Origin: a virus
DNA: 64,000 nucleotides
Virus record (IMG/VR): IMGVR_UViG_3300025910_000007
Span: 1-64,000 of that record
Strand: one strand, 5' to 3'
The notes below the pieces were generated by a model that was not told where the DNA came from, did no database searches, and was given only the letters and a program-made list of their open reading frames with translations. The translations under genes were made by a program, and so were the position numbers. Below, one piece after another: positions 40,998 through 49,322 of the stretch; the first letter of the stretch is position 1, and every line of letters starts with the position of its first letter.

Positions 40998-41579
40998 TCA
41001 CCCGCGGATGAGACTGAGCAGTTCTTGGCGCACGACGGATTCACGAAAAGCCCCTGTCAATGACGATGTTACCAGTTCCGAATGCTGTTTCTGTACACCG
41101 CGACAAACCATGCAGAAATGAGTCGCTTCCAGTATACAAGCGGCCCCCAGCGGCTTCAGATGCTCGTCCAGCGCAGCAGTCACTTGCTGACATAGACGTT
41201 CCTGTATCTGCAAACGGCGAGCATAGATGTCGAGAATTCGTGCCAGTTTGCTTACTCCAATCACTCGTTTGTCTGGGATGTATGCGATGTGGGCGCTACC
41301 GAAAAATGGCTGTAGGTGATGTTCGCAAACAGAATGGAATTCGACATTGCGTAACACTACCATCTCGTCGCAGGCCCCATCCTCGAACACCTTCAGCACG
41401 TCTTCGGGTTTTTGTTTGTAACCTGCGAACAGCTCATCGTAACTGCGCAGCACGCGATCTGGGGTATCTCGCAGCCCCTCGCGCTCGGGGTCGTCCCCAA
41501 TGTACGTCAACAACGACAGAACGGCTTGACGGGCCTGACAGTACCAGATGGTATCGCCGGCCGGCTTCGGTTCATCCAT
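40998..41579 (-). CDS. folE: GTP cyclohydrolase I
   Basis: The start at 41579 (MDEPKPAGD) follows GAGGAA and gives 193 residues. Zinc and active-site residues are seen in FHSVCEHHLQPFFG, with IGVSKLARI and HFCMVCRGVQKQHS. It makes dihydroneopterin triphosphate, the first step towards preQ0. The upstream queC overlaps its leader. Confidence 0.92.
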   Translation of the reverse strand: MDEPKPAGDTIWYCQARQAVLSLLTYIGDDPEREGLRDTPDRVLRSYDELFAGYKQKPEDVLKVFEDGACDEMVVLRNVEFHSVCEHHLQPFFGSAHIAYIPDKRVIGVSKLARILDIYARRLQIQERLCQQVTAALDEHLKPLGAACILEATHFCMVCRGVQKQHSELVTSSLTGAFRESVVRQELLSLIRG

Positions 41580-41586
41580 GCGTTCC

Positions 41587-42267
41587 TCATTTCGACAGCA
41601 ATTCACAAGACAGGTAGGACAGCGGGTCTTCTGTGTTGTTGGCCGCGAACGCGGTAAGCCGCTCCTGGCAGCTTCCGCACTTGCCGCACGCGAGCGGCTG
41701 CGCCTTGTAGCAGGTGCGTGTCAGTGCGAACGGAACGTTCAGAAGCAGCCCCTCGCGCACGATGTCGTCCTTGGTAAGTTGCAGAAATGGCACTCGTAAG
41801 GAAACCTTGCCATCAGTCGCAGCAGCAATGGCTTCTCGTGCAGCGTCGATGAATCGTGGGCGACAGTCCGGATAGATGAAATGATCCCCCGCATGAACGC
41901 CTAGATACATGGTCGCCGCTCCGACGCTCTCAGCAAGACCAGCAAGGACAGATGCGAAAATCAGGTTGCGACAGGGGACCACTGTTTGGCGCATGCTCTC
42001 TGCTTCGTAGTGTCCCTCCGGTATATCGCCACCACTCAACAACAAATCAGAACGGAATCCCGCCATGACACCAGATAAATCGATGAGACGAAAAGACACC
42101 TCGTAGTAGCCCGCGATCTGCGATGCCGCTTGATTTTCGTATTGATTGTGCTTGGACCCATAGTAGAAGGCGACGGCCATCAGATCGTTGGGACGGATAT
42201 CTCGCAGCACTTGGGCTAGCAGCACAGTGGAATCCAAGCCGCCAGACAGCGAAACTATCGCTCGCAT
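41587..42267 (-). CDS. queC: 7-cyano-7-deazaguanine synthase
   Basis: The 226-residue protein has the PP-loop SLSGGLDSTV at its start, VPCRNLIFASV, and the zinc cluster CYKAQPLACGKCGSCQERLTAF at the C-terminus. It converts 7-carboxy-7-deazaguanine to preQ0 with ATP and ammonia. It is in a row with queE, queD and folE. Confidence 0.93.
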   Translation of the reverse strand: MRAIVSLSGGLDSTVLLAQVLRDIRPNDLMAVAFYYGSKHNQYENQAASQIAGYYEVSFRLIDLSGVMAGFRSDLLLSGGDIPEGHYEAESMRQTVVPCRNLIFASVLAGLAESVGAATMYLGVHAGDHFIYPDCRPRFIDAAREAIAAATDGKVSLRVPFLQLTKDDIVREGLLLNVPFALTRTCYKAQPLACGKCGSCQERLTAFAANNTEDPLSYLSCELLSK

Positions 42268-42269
42268 AA

Positions 42270-42998
42270 CTACTCCAATCCAACGATCTTGTGTAACTGA
42301 AGACAGAGGGTATAGCCAAAGCGTAGACAGCTGTCGACCGCTGCTTTGGTGTTGGCTGCATTCTTGACAGGATCTTGCTCATCGCAGGGCTGGACATAGA
42401 CCTTGTCATGGTATTGATGCAGTGGTAAAGGACGGAAGGGGCGACAGCCGTTAAGTGTCACAGACGGCAGCCCGTCAGCCTCGACCTGTCCGGCACTGAT
42501 GACGTATTTCCATGCGTCGACGCGGCGAACGATCTCGGGTGCCACCTTTGGCGTCTTGGGGGAGCAGACGAAGTGCAACTTGGGGTGATCGTACAAAGTG
42601 GAGAGCGATGGATCGTACAACGTGCCATTCGTCTCGATTTGCACGACGAAGTTGGCCAGTGCTGTACCAATGAAATCTCCGAGCCGCTGCCGTAGCGGTT
42701 CCCCTCCGGTAATGACGATCAGGTCACGGTCGGGATGATTCGTCTGGTAGGGGCCGCGCAGTTGCTGCAACACTTCGATAATCAACTGGAATTTCGACAG
42801 AAGCCGACGACCGCTCGTGTAGTCTGTGTCGCAGAGCGGGCACTGGAGATTGCAGCCAGCCAGACGAATAAACACAGCCGGACGTCCAGCAAATGGCCCC
42901 TCGCCCTGAACCGTGTAGAATACCGAATGGACGTCAAGCAATCCTTCGGGATGCGGCTCACTCTTTTCGATGGGCTGGACATTCGGCAGGGTAATCAC
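42270..42998 (-). CDS. queE: 7-carboxy-7-deazaguanine synthase (radical SAM)
   Basis: A GTG start overlaps the csrA stop. The 242 residues have VFYTVQGEGPFAGRPAVFIRLAGC and the CxxxCxxC cluster CNLQCPLC followed by DTDYTSG, then ITGGEPLRQ. It rearranges carboxy-tetrahydropterin to CDG in preQ0 synthesis. Confidence 0.93.
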   Translation of the reverse strand: MITLPNVQPIEKSEPHPEGLLDVHSVFYTVQGEGPFAGRPAVFIRLAGCNLQCPLCDTDYTSGRRLLSKFQLIIEVLQQLRGPYQTNHPDRDLIVITGGEPLRQRLGDFIGTALANFVVQIETNGTLYDPSLSTLYDHPKLHFVCSPKTPKVAPEIVRRVDAWKYVISAGQVEADGLPSVTLNGCRPFRPLPLHQYHDKVYVQPCDEQDPVKNAANTKAAVDSCLRFGYTLCLQLHKIVGLE

Positions 42999-43174
42999 TG
43001 GGCTTCCTCCTGCTGCTGCTTCATGCGGTCCCGCACTTCTTGCCGCAGGATGATGACGTCATCAGGGGCGACGAACCCCAGGCGAACGCGCTTACCGATC
43101 ACCTCCAGCACCGTGACCGTGATACCACCGTCCACGACAATCTGTTCGCCTTCTTTGCGACTCAGAACAAGCAT
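42995..43174 (-). CDS. csrA: CsrA-type RNA-binding regulator
   Basis: A 59-residue gene too short for most ORF cut-offs. The sequence opens MLVLSRKEGEQIVVDGGI and contains VTVLEVIGKRVRLGF and a C-terminal RQEVRDRM helix, a complete CsrA. CsrA dimers bind GGA motifs in mRNA leaders and alter translation. It overlaps queE by four bases. A phage copy could retune host metabolism or phage leaders with GGA-containing ribosome sites. Confidence 0.92.
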   Translation of the reverse strand: MLVLSRKEGEQIVVDGGITVTVLEVIGKRVRLGFVAPDDVIILRQEVRDRMKQQQEEAQ

Positions 43175-43199
43175 GATTTACCTCCTTGCTAGGACTGAT

Positions 43200-43628
43200 C
43201 TAGTATCCATGTCCGGGATAATCGGCGCAACAGGCCGGCGTTTCCCAGAGCCGCACGTTCGTTACTTCGAGCCCGCTAACCGTCAGCAGCTCTTGGCATT
43301 TTTCGTACAGTTCTCGCGCCATGTTTTCGGCGGTCGGATTGCCGTACTTGACGGCGTAAGGCGGACGTTCCTCGGTTGCTGCTAAATGGGATAGCTGCGG
43401 ATCGGCGGCATTCAACAGCAGCGCATGGTCCCAATTGGCGTCCAGCCAGCCCCCAATCAACTCTTTGATCTTGCCAAAGTCGACCACCATGCCCAGCCGA
43501 TCCAAGCCGTCGGCCCGTACCGTTACCTCAGCAACGCCGCGGTGACCGTGCAGCGAACGGCACTTGCCGCCGTGCCCCAGCACGCGGTGACCGTAGTCGA
43601 ATTCCAGGCGGCGGGTAACGGTGGTCAT
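43200..43628 (-). CDS. queD: 6-carboxytetrahydropterin synthase
   Basis: The 142-residue protein has FDYGHRVLGHGGKCRSLHGHRG (zinc histidines and catalytic Cys), MVVDFGKIK, DHALLLN and PTAENMARELY. It makes carboxy-tetrahydropterin for QueE. Its ATG overlaps the stop of the DUF6884 gene. Confidence 0.92.
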   Translation of the reverse strand: MTTVTRRLEFDYGHRVLGHGGKCRSLHGHRGVAEVTVRADGLDRLGMVVDFGKIKELIGGWLDANWDHALLLNAADPQLSHLAATEERPPYAVKYGNPTAENMARELYEKCQELLTVSGLEVTNVRLWETPACCADYPGHGY

Positions 43629-44101
43629 GTCCCCCTCGAAAATAATCCGCCAGATCGATGCGAGAGCGTTGATTTGACTGCTGCCAGCATTTTGCCGATG
43701 GGAAGGCCCACGAATGGAAAGACAAGATCAACGGAGCTGTTCGCGAACGCGGCTCGAATTGCTGCGCAATATTCCTTGCCCCCCAAACCAATCACCTGCT
43801 CGAATCTATGCAGTTTCATCCGCAAGACCTGCTCGCAAAGCAACCGAACCGCTATCGGAGATGATGATGGTCGGTTGAAAGAGACATCGTAGGGGCCGGG
43901 AATCATGAAATCGGGCGAGATGAATCCGTATTTGGCGCTGAGTATCATCCAAACATCGCCGAACTTTTCGGCGTAACGGCGATTCAGGCGAAACGGCCCG
44001 CCAATGTAGGCCGACTTCGCCTGAATCGCCCCGCGCCGGGGAGCGACGTCCCATGCCTTTGCCTTGCCGCATGGGACTACCACTAGCGTCCCGCTTCCCA
44101 T
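43625..44101 (-). CDS. DUF6884-type protein
   Basis: The 158-residue protein has VVVPCGKAKAWD, SAYIGGPFRLNRRYAEKFGD, WMILSAKYGFI, VIGLGGKEY and FPFVGLPIGKM, matching the DUF6884 family. Relatives are found near DNA modification or DpdA-like genes, and placement beside queD fits that. The biochemical role is unknown. Confidence 0.7.
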   Translation of the reverse strand: MGSGTLVVVPCGKAKAWDVAPRRGAIQAKSAYIGGPFRLNRRYAEKFGDVWMILSAKYGFISPDFMIPGPYDVSFNRPSSSPIAVRLLCEQVLRMKLHRFEQVIGLGGKEYCAAIRAAFANSSVDLVFPFVGLPIGKMLAAVKSTLSHRSGGLFSRGT

Positions 44102-44109
44102 AACAGTCT

Positions 44110-46521
44110 CTACTTCGTGGCACAGCTCGGCAGGTTGTCGCCGCGCCCCCAGGCCGAAATCCAGCCGCGAATGGTGGACACCTTGACGGCTTGATTGACG
44201 GCGTTCGCGTACTCCTCAGCATTCTTGGCCGACTTGTCTTTGTTTTTCAGCCACGCCTTGTAGACCTGCTCTTTGTTCGACGGACCGCGGACGGTGTCGC
44301 TTTTGGCGACCTTGTCCTTCTTCGCGACCTTTGCCGGCTTGGCAGCAGCTGGGGCCTTGACATGCCCATTGCTCGCGGCTTTGGGCGCATCCCCTTCCAA
44401 CCCGATCTCGGTGTGCTCGCCCAGCGCCTTGCGGATGTTCGCCAGCAGGCCCTTCAGCGTCTTGTCTTCGGGCTCGCGGACGTCCGCCTCACCCATCTCG
44501 GCCAACGTGTTCAGGTTGCGCACGATGGCCACACGCTTCGCATCGCCGGCCGCTGCGAACCCCATCGCCGCCAGCAGCTCCCGGGCCTGCTTTTCGTCAA
44601 CCAGCAGCTGCTTCTTCCGCTTCGTTGCCGTTGCCATGTCTTCCTCCATTGTGTCTGTAGTGGGCGATGTCGGGTATTGTATGGACTTCGCCGACTCAGG
44701 AAACACCAATCCCGCCGCCTCTGCCTGAATCAACATCTCTTCGCGATTGCTGCCCACCTTGGCCCGACCCGTCCTGCCACAGTGCGTCCGCTCGGCCGCT
44801 TCCAGGGCCGTCCCCAGGCTGCGGTAGTGCTTGGGATAGTTGCTGCCGCCCATCTTGAGGTCCAGCTCACAGACCTGCCACGTCCCACGAATGCCGTCGA
44901 CCGACGAGAAGAACTCGGCGAAGAAGTAATTCTCGCCACCGGAGAGCATCGCCGTGGCCCGGCTGACGCGATAGCGTCCGCAGACCGTCTCCCAAATCTG
45001 CCGATAGGAGGTGGCACCGACCACCCTTTTCTCGTCGAACATCCATTCCAGCCGGCCATCATCGGGCGGGCGGATACGTACCGGCACCGCATTGTCCCGT
45101 GCTGCCGGACGGGATTCCCCAGCGTTGACCCGCTTGCGAGCCGTGAAGTCGCCCTTGCGCATCATCTCGTTCGTGACGTCGCCGGGCTTCACGCCGTGCG
45201 GGGCCAGCAGTTCCGGCCAGTCCGCCCATTGATGGACGTTCGGACCGTGCAGCCAGACCAACTCGTTGACGACGTTCTGCACGTCCGTCTTCTGCGTCTT
45301 GACGACGGGCGGTGCGGGTGCGTCGGCGTTGCCTGCGCGTTTGGTCGGCACTGAAGTGTCCTCCAGAAGTCCCTCATCCAGTGCTAGTATAACCCAGCGC
45401 TCGAACTGGACGTCACCGACCGCCTCCTTGAGCGACGCCAGATCGGCCGGCACCTCGGCATCCCCTGCAACCTGATCCGCGGTCCAGCCGCTGACGATCA
45501 GGATGGCGGCGAACTCCTCGTAGGACTGCGGGACGTCGGCGACGGTGCTGGACACGGTACGCCGTTCCGCTGCCAGCATCTGCGGTACTGCGAGGGCGCC
45601 GACGGCCTTACGGGGCAGGATGATGTCGACGACGCGGTCGTAGGTTTCCTGCAACGATTCCTTCGCAGCCGCTTCCGTCCGAAACGGTCCGGCAACGGAC
45701 GTGTTGCCATCTGCGACGTAGTAGTTCGGGAATGACGCACCGTCCGATGCGACCTTCAGACCATCAGATGCCGGGGCAGGAATACCAGCAGCCGTAGCAG
45801 TGGCAGACGGGGCAGGACTGTCCACCGCCGGGGTAGGCGGGAAAGGGGGCTGGTCATTCCAATTGGCGGGCGGTTCACTGACGAACGCCTCGAAATCAGG
45901 GTTGGTGATGGCTTGGCCTTCCTCCTGCTTCTTGAGGTACGCGCTGATCTCATTGGCTGCACGCTGCCGGTTGGCCGCGACCTCCTCCGGCTGATCCTCC
46001 AGCTCGCTCGGGTCCAGTTCAGCATCGGGCGTCCGGTTGGCCTCGTCGTCAGCGATCAGCCGTTCCGCTTCCTCCGGCGACGGCCGCATGGGGTCGGGCT
46101 CTTCACCAAAGTAACCGCCATCCTCCTCGCGGGCCATCAGCTGCGACGCCTGCCATTCCGGGCAGTCCGTGTTACCGCAGCTGCAACCGGGCGGATGCGC
46201 CTGCACGATGGCGTCAGTCTCTTCGCCCCAGACCTTCGCCGCTGCGTTGCTCAGTTCCTCAGCGACCGCGTTCTGCTGTTCGCAGTGGGCGGCGTAGGCG
46301 CCTTCCGTCTGCTTCAGCTCGGCGTCCTGCGCCGCATGCTCTTCGGCGAACGCCTTGGCGGCGGTCAGGGACAGCCGCTTGGTGCTGATCTTGACGTCCT
46401 TGCCATCGACCATGTGGCAGACGTCGAAGAAGCGATCCTTGCGCTTCAGCAACAGGTAGGTCGTGCCCTCACTGAAGTGATTGCCGCTGTTCTCGTCCCG
46501 CGTCCAGTTCAAGCTAGCCAT
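44110..46521 (-). CDS. Large multi-segment phage protein, unknown
   Basis: The start at 46521 (MASLNWTRDENSG) follows GGAG and gives 803 residues. Segments include CSCGNTDC near residue 110, an acidic proline-rich stretch (200-270), a central domain with SYRQIWETVCGRYRVSR, and an Ala/Lys-rich C-terminus ending in an HTH-like VYKAWLKNKDKSAKN...STIRGWISAW. An internal ATG at 44637 has a strong GGAGGAAG site and could give a separate 175-residue C-terminal protein. Confidence 0.6.
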   Translation of the reverse strand: MASLNWTRDENSGNHFSEGTTYLLLKRKDRFFDVCHMVDGKDVKISTKRLSLTAAKAFAEEHAAQDAELKQTEGAYAAHCEQQNAVAEELSNAAAKVWGEETDAIVQAHPPGCSCGNTDCPEWQASQLMAREEDGGYFGEEPDPMRPSPEEAERLIADDEANRTPDAELDPSELEDQPEEVAANRQRAANEISAYLKKQEEGQAITNPDFEAFVSEPPANWNDQPPFPPTPAVDSPAPSATATAAGIPAPASDGLKVASDGASFPNYYVADGNTSVAGPFRTEAAAKESLQETYDRVVDIILPRKAVGALAVPQMLAAERRTVSSTVADVPQSYEEFAAILIVSGWTADQVAGDAEVPADLASLKEAVGDVQFERWVILALDEGLLEDTSVPTKRAGNADAPAPPVVKTQKTDVQNVVNELVWLHGPNVHQWADWPELLAPHGVKPGDVTNEMMRKGDFTARKRVNAGESRPAARDNAVPVRIRPPDDGRLEWMFDEKRVVGATSYRQIWETVCGRYRVSRATAMLSGGENYFFAEFFSSVDGIRGTWQVCELDLKMGGSNYPKHYRSLGTALEAAERTHCGRTGRAKVGSNREEMLIQAEAAGLVFPESAKSIQYPTSPTTDTMEEDMATATKRKKQLLVDEKQARELLAAMGFAAAGDAKRVAIVRNLNTLAEMGEADVREPEDKTLKGLLANIRKALGEHTEIGLEGDAPKAASNGHVKAPAAAKPAKVAKKDKVAKSDTVRGPSNKEQVYKAWLKNKDKSAKNAEEYANAVNQAVKVSTIRGWISAWGRGDNLPSCATK

Positions 46522-46595
46522 CGTCGTCTCCTGTTGGTGGATTCTTCTCACCGCTTCAACACTGCCCTGTTCCGCAAGGTTGTTTGGGCTGCGGC

Positions 46596-46856
46596 TTACT
46601 CAAGTAGCCGGATCAACTCCGGCAGTTCCTCCGGCGCGATCGGCCGGAGGCTGTTCAGGTCGCCGCCGGTCAACTTGCGGTACACCTGACCCAACCACAC
46701 CGGGCTGGGGTCATACCGCCGTCCTGCCCCTTGATGCGGTGGTATGTGGGCCGTCGCCACGATCTGCCCGTCGTGGACGGACAGCGTGCTCCAGGTGTAA
46801 GTAACCCGGCATGGTGGCGAGGTCCACATCTCTGGTTCCGTCTGGTACTTCGGCAT
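46596..46856 (-). CDS. Small phage protein, unknown
   Basis: The start at 46856 (MPKYQTEPEMW) follows GGGAGATGG. The 86 residues are beta-rich at the start and helical at the end (EELPELIRLLE). It precedes the large unknown gene. No family is recognised. Confidence 0.5.
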   Translation of the reverse strand: MPKYQTEPEMWTSPPCRVTYTWSTLSVHDGQIVATAHIPPHQGAGRRYDPSPVWLGQVYRKLTGGDLNSLRPIAPEELPELIRLLE

Positions 46857-46876
46857 CTTTCCATCTCCCTGCTGCA

Positions 46877-47176
46877 CTACGCAGCTTCGGTCGGGCGAAA
46901 GTGTTCGAGAATGTCTTGCGGCAGATACCTACAGGTCGAGCCGTCGCTGTTCTCGGCGTTGTGGACGAGCACCCACAGCCTCTCGTGAGCTTCACCGATC
47001 TCGAAGCACAGCCCCTTGCTGCCAATGACTGCCTGACAACCGGCAACAAACCCCAACGCCCATCCCGTCACAGACGCGGTAGTCACTGTTTTGGAAGGTA
47101 CGAACTCTGCCCACCAAGGACGATCAGCGTAGGGTCCGGCGTCTGGGAAAACCCCTGCGGTTCGGATTGGATGCAT
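46877..47176 (-). CDS. Small protein driven by repeated promoter element
   Basis: The 99-residue protein has three cysteines and a helical C-terminus (YLPQDILEHF). An AGGAGAAC ribosome site precedes the ATG, and the leader begins at promoter element P1. The leader resembles the one at 59 kb, suggesting the two genes are co-regulated. Function unknown. Confidence 0.6.
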   Translation of the reverse strand: MHPIRTAGVFPDAGPYADRPWWAEFVPSKTVTTASVTGWALGFVAGCQAVIGSKGLCFEIGEAHERLWVLVHNAENSDGSTCRYLPQDILEHFRPTEAA

Positions 47177-47221
47177 TGCTGTTCTCCTGTTTTCGTTTCC
47201 CGCGTTCCCTTATCTACCCTT

Positions 47222-47250
47222 AATCTTACCGTCAGGTTAGAATAAAGCAA
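47222..47250 (-). promoter_or_regulatory. Promoter/operator element P1
   Basis: On the minus strand, TTGCTT (47245-47250) and TAAGAT (47223-47228) are separated by 16 bases, a sigma-70-like promoter. The spacer contains an inverted repeat, TCTAACC-TGAC-GGTAAGA, that overlaps the -10 and would suit a repressor. The element is nearly identical at 47782 and 59087. Confidence 0.75.
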
Positions 47251-47315
47251 TAGCTGTTGCACCTTTTTTCTGAAATAATTTTCCGGTTCAAGCTCAGCCA
47301 ATTTCCCCAGCTTAC

Positions 47316-47738
47316 CTATCTTAACAAACGCGCCAGGATCGCGTGTACCGCGTTGGCGGCGTCCCAGCGGGGCAAAGGGCGGTTTCTAGCACCCTCGTTG
47401 ATTCTGGGGGCATCCTGTCGCTTTGGCGACCGTATCCTGACGGGCCAGGCGCCCCAGCTTGCGTTCCGCCACGATGGCCCCTTCTCTGCTTCGGACAGCG
47501 GGGCCGGTGCGGCCTGCATTGTGCTGGGCCTGCGTACAGTCAACTCATGTACAGTACCCGGCAGTTCGCCCATCCCGCCTAACGTCGCCAGCACAACCTG
47601 ACCGGGACTGGCATAGCGAACGAACCGCAGCGGCCGGCCGTGGGTATCGCTGTAGACCAGCTCGAACATGCGGTAAGGACACCAGCGCAGGCTGGCATCG
47701 TTCGCGATCTGAGCGGCGGTGGGCTTGCCCTTGGCCAT
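47316..47738 (-). CDS. Small protein driven by repeated promoter element P2
   Basis: The 140-residue protein is basic and ends NAVHAILARLLR, where the dispersed repeat S3 encodes the last residues. No domain is recognised. Element P2 lies 45 bases upstream of the ATG. Confidence 0.5.
   Translation of the reverse strand: MAKGKPTAAQIANDASLRWCPYRMFELVYSDTHGRPLRFVRYASPGQVVLATLGGMGELPGTVHELTVRRPSTMQAAPAPLSEAEKGPSWRNASWGAWPVRIRSPKRQDAPRINEGARNRPLPRWDAANAVHAILARLLR
47330..47354. repeat. Dispersed repeat copy S3
   Basis: The copy has CGCCAGGATCGCGT followed by ACCGCGTT and forms the 3' end of the gene at 47316. A CTATCTTAACA stretch lies immediately to its left, similar to CTATCTTACCC near copies S1 and S2. 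Confidence 0.55.
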
Positions 47739-47781
47739 TGCTGAATCCTATCTTCGCTTCGTTCGTCTTTCCAACGTCCTT

Positions 47782-47810
47782 AATCTTACCGTCAGGTTAG
47801 ATTAAGTCAA
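47782..47810 (-). promoter_or_regulatory. Promoter/operator element P2
   Basis: The minus strand reads TTGACT (47805-47810), a 16-base spacer and TAAGAT (47783-47788), with the same inverted repeat as P1 in between. It has the best -35 of the three copies. Confidence 0.75.
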
Positions 47811-47840
47811 GCGCTTTTTGGCGAAAGTGAAAAGATTTTC

Positions 47841-49319
47841 TCAATCTTCGTCGTCCTTTTCCTTCGGGGCGCCGGCAGGGTAACAGCTCACGACGAACGG
47901 CCGGCCCAACGGCAGGCAGCCTGCAACGCAGACCTTGTCCCTTCCTGGCGCCCCCTCACGCGGCGGGACAGCCCAGTTCAACCGCCAAACTCCCAACCGT
48001 TCTTCGTCCTGCCGTTGGTTCAACCCGATGACGGCGGTAGGGTGCGCGTTCTTCGTCTTGCTTTCGCTGAAGTTGTCGCGGCCTAGCCATTCGCGGGTGT
48101 AACTATCCGTGTCCGCCTGCGTCGCCGTCAGCAACAGGAAATGGTGCTCAAGGTTGATCCGGCGCAGATGGCGCCATGTCTTGTCCACCGCCAGCCGCCG
48201 TTCCCTCTCGTTGGGTGGGTCCGCCAGAATGTCGGCATAATCCACAAGGACCACGTCGGGGACGAATCCCTGCCGTTTGGCTTTCTTGATTTCTGCGTCC
48301 ATCGCCGCAACGGACAACGTCGAATTGGCGCAGCAGTGCAGCCGGAAGTAGCTGTCCAGCGATTTCAGCCCCTTCGTCATCGTCTGCTGTTCGCCTTCGT
48401 CGATCTGCTGGCGGGTCAACGCTGCCCTAAACTCCAGCTTGTCGCATTCCACAGTCGATATCACCTGACCGCGATCTTTCCATTGCGAAGTAATCTGCCG
48501 CGGCATCTTGACTGTGCAAGGCCATTTGCCTTTTTTGGTGGACTTGTAAGGATGGCGGCACATGCGAGCGGCGAACCGCCAGCGGATTTGCCGCTCGCTC
48601 ATGTCCCCGACCTCAAAGAAGAACACGCGATTGCGTTGCATCATGGCATGCCAGGCCATTTCCAGCAGCGCCCATGTCTTGCCTTTCTTTTCTCCAGCAA
48701 GGACTACCACGAAGTTATCGCGGGCCAGCGTATCTCCCAGGAACTCACCCAGCGCCCCGTTGTATCGAATGATCGGTTCTACCTTCTGCGCGAACATATC
48801 GTCCCAGGCGGCGGCATCCCCTAGCAGATTCGATGTCCGCCCAATCGCTTCTCCCGGTTCAGACAAGGCAAACGACGCCAGCCGTTCCTTCGCCTTGTCT
48901 AGCCGGTCCCGGTCCAGGTCACCCCCCATGTCATCGACCAGCCCGCGCAGCAGCGTCTTCTCGAATTGCTCGACGGCCATCTCGATGATATGCGGCGGCT
49001 TTACCTCTTCATGCAGCCTTTCGTACTGGTCGGAAACATCGGACAGCAGGCTCTGTACCAGCTGCACCTCATGCGTATCCCGATTGCCCGAACCCACCCA
49101 CCGGTTGAAATAGTCGGTGATCGATTTGCGGGGCGCCTCGTTGTGGCGATTAAAGTGTTTGACGCACCAGCCCCCAATGCGATTGGCGTAGGGGGAAGGC
49201 AGTGCATCTGCGGACCAGACACGAGAGAGGCTTTCCAGGACCGGGGTACTCACGATCATCCCCATCAGCACCTGCCGCACCACTTCGCCGTCGCCGGTGC
49301 TTTCTTCGGAGCGTACCAT
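47841..49319 (-). CDS. DnaB-like replicative helicase
   Basis: The 492-residue protein has an N-terminal helical domain and a RecA-like core: Walker A LAGEKKGKTW (about residue 208), FFFEVGDMS, Walker B VVLVDYADIL and a C-terminal GLNQRQDEERLGVWRL. The acidic tail KEKDDED may contact partners. It lies next to the loader candidate and drives fork unwinding. Confidence 0.8.
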   Translation of the reverse strand: MVRSEESTGDGEVVRQVLMGMIVSTPVLESLSRVWSADALPSPYANRIGGWCVKHFNRHNEAPRKSITDYFNRWVGSGNRDTHEVQLVQSLLSDVSDQYERLHEEVKPPHIIEMAVEQFEKTLLRGLVDDMGGDLDRDRLDKAKERLASFALSEPGEAIGRTSNLLGDAAAWDDMFAQKVEPIIRYNGALGEFLGDTLARDNFVVVLAGEKKGKTWALLEMAWHAMMQRNRVFFFEVGDMSERQIRWRFAARMCRHPYKSTKKGKWPCTVKMPRQITSQWKDRGQVISTVECDKLEFRAALTRQQIDEGEQQTMTKGLKSLDSYFRLHCCANSTLSVAAMDAEIKKAKRQGFVPDVVLVDYADILADPPNERERRLAVDKTWRHLRRINLEHHFLLLTATQADTDSYTREWLGRDNFSESKTKNAHPTAVIGLNQRQDEERLGVWRLNWAVPPREGAPGRDKVCVAGCLPLGRPFVVSCYPAGAPKEKDDED

Positions 49320-49322
49320 CGC

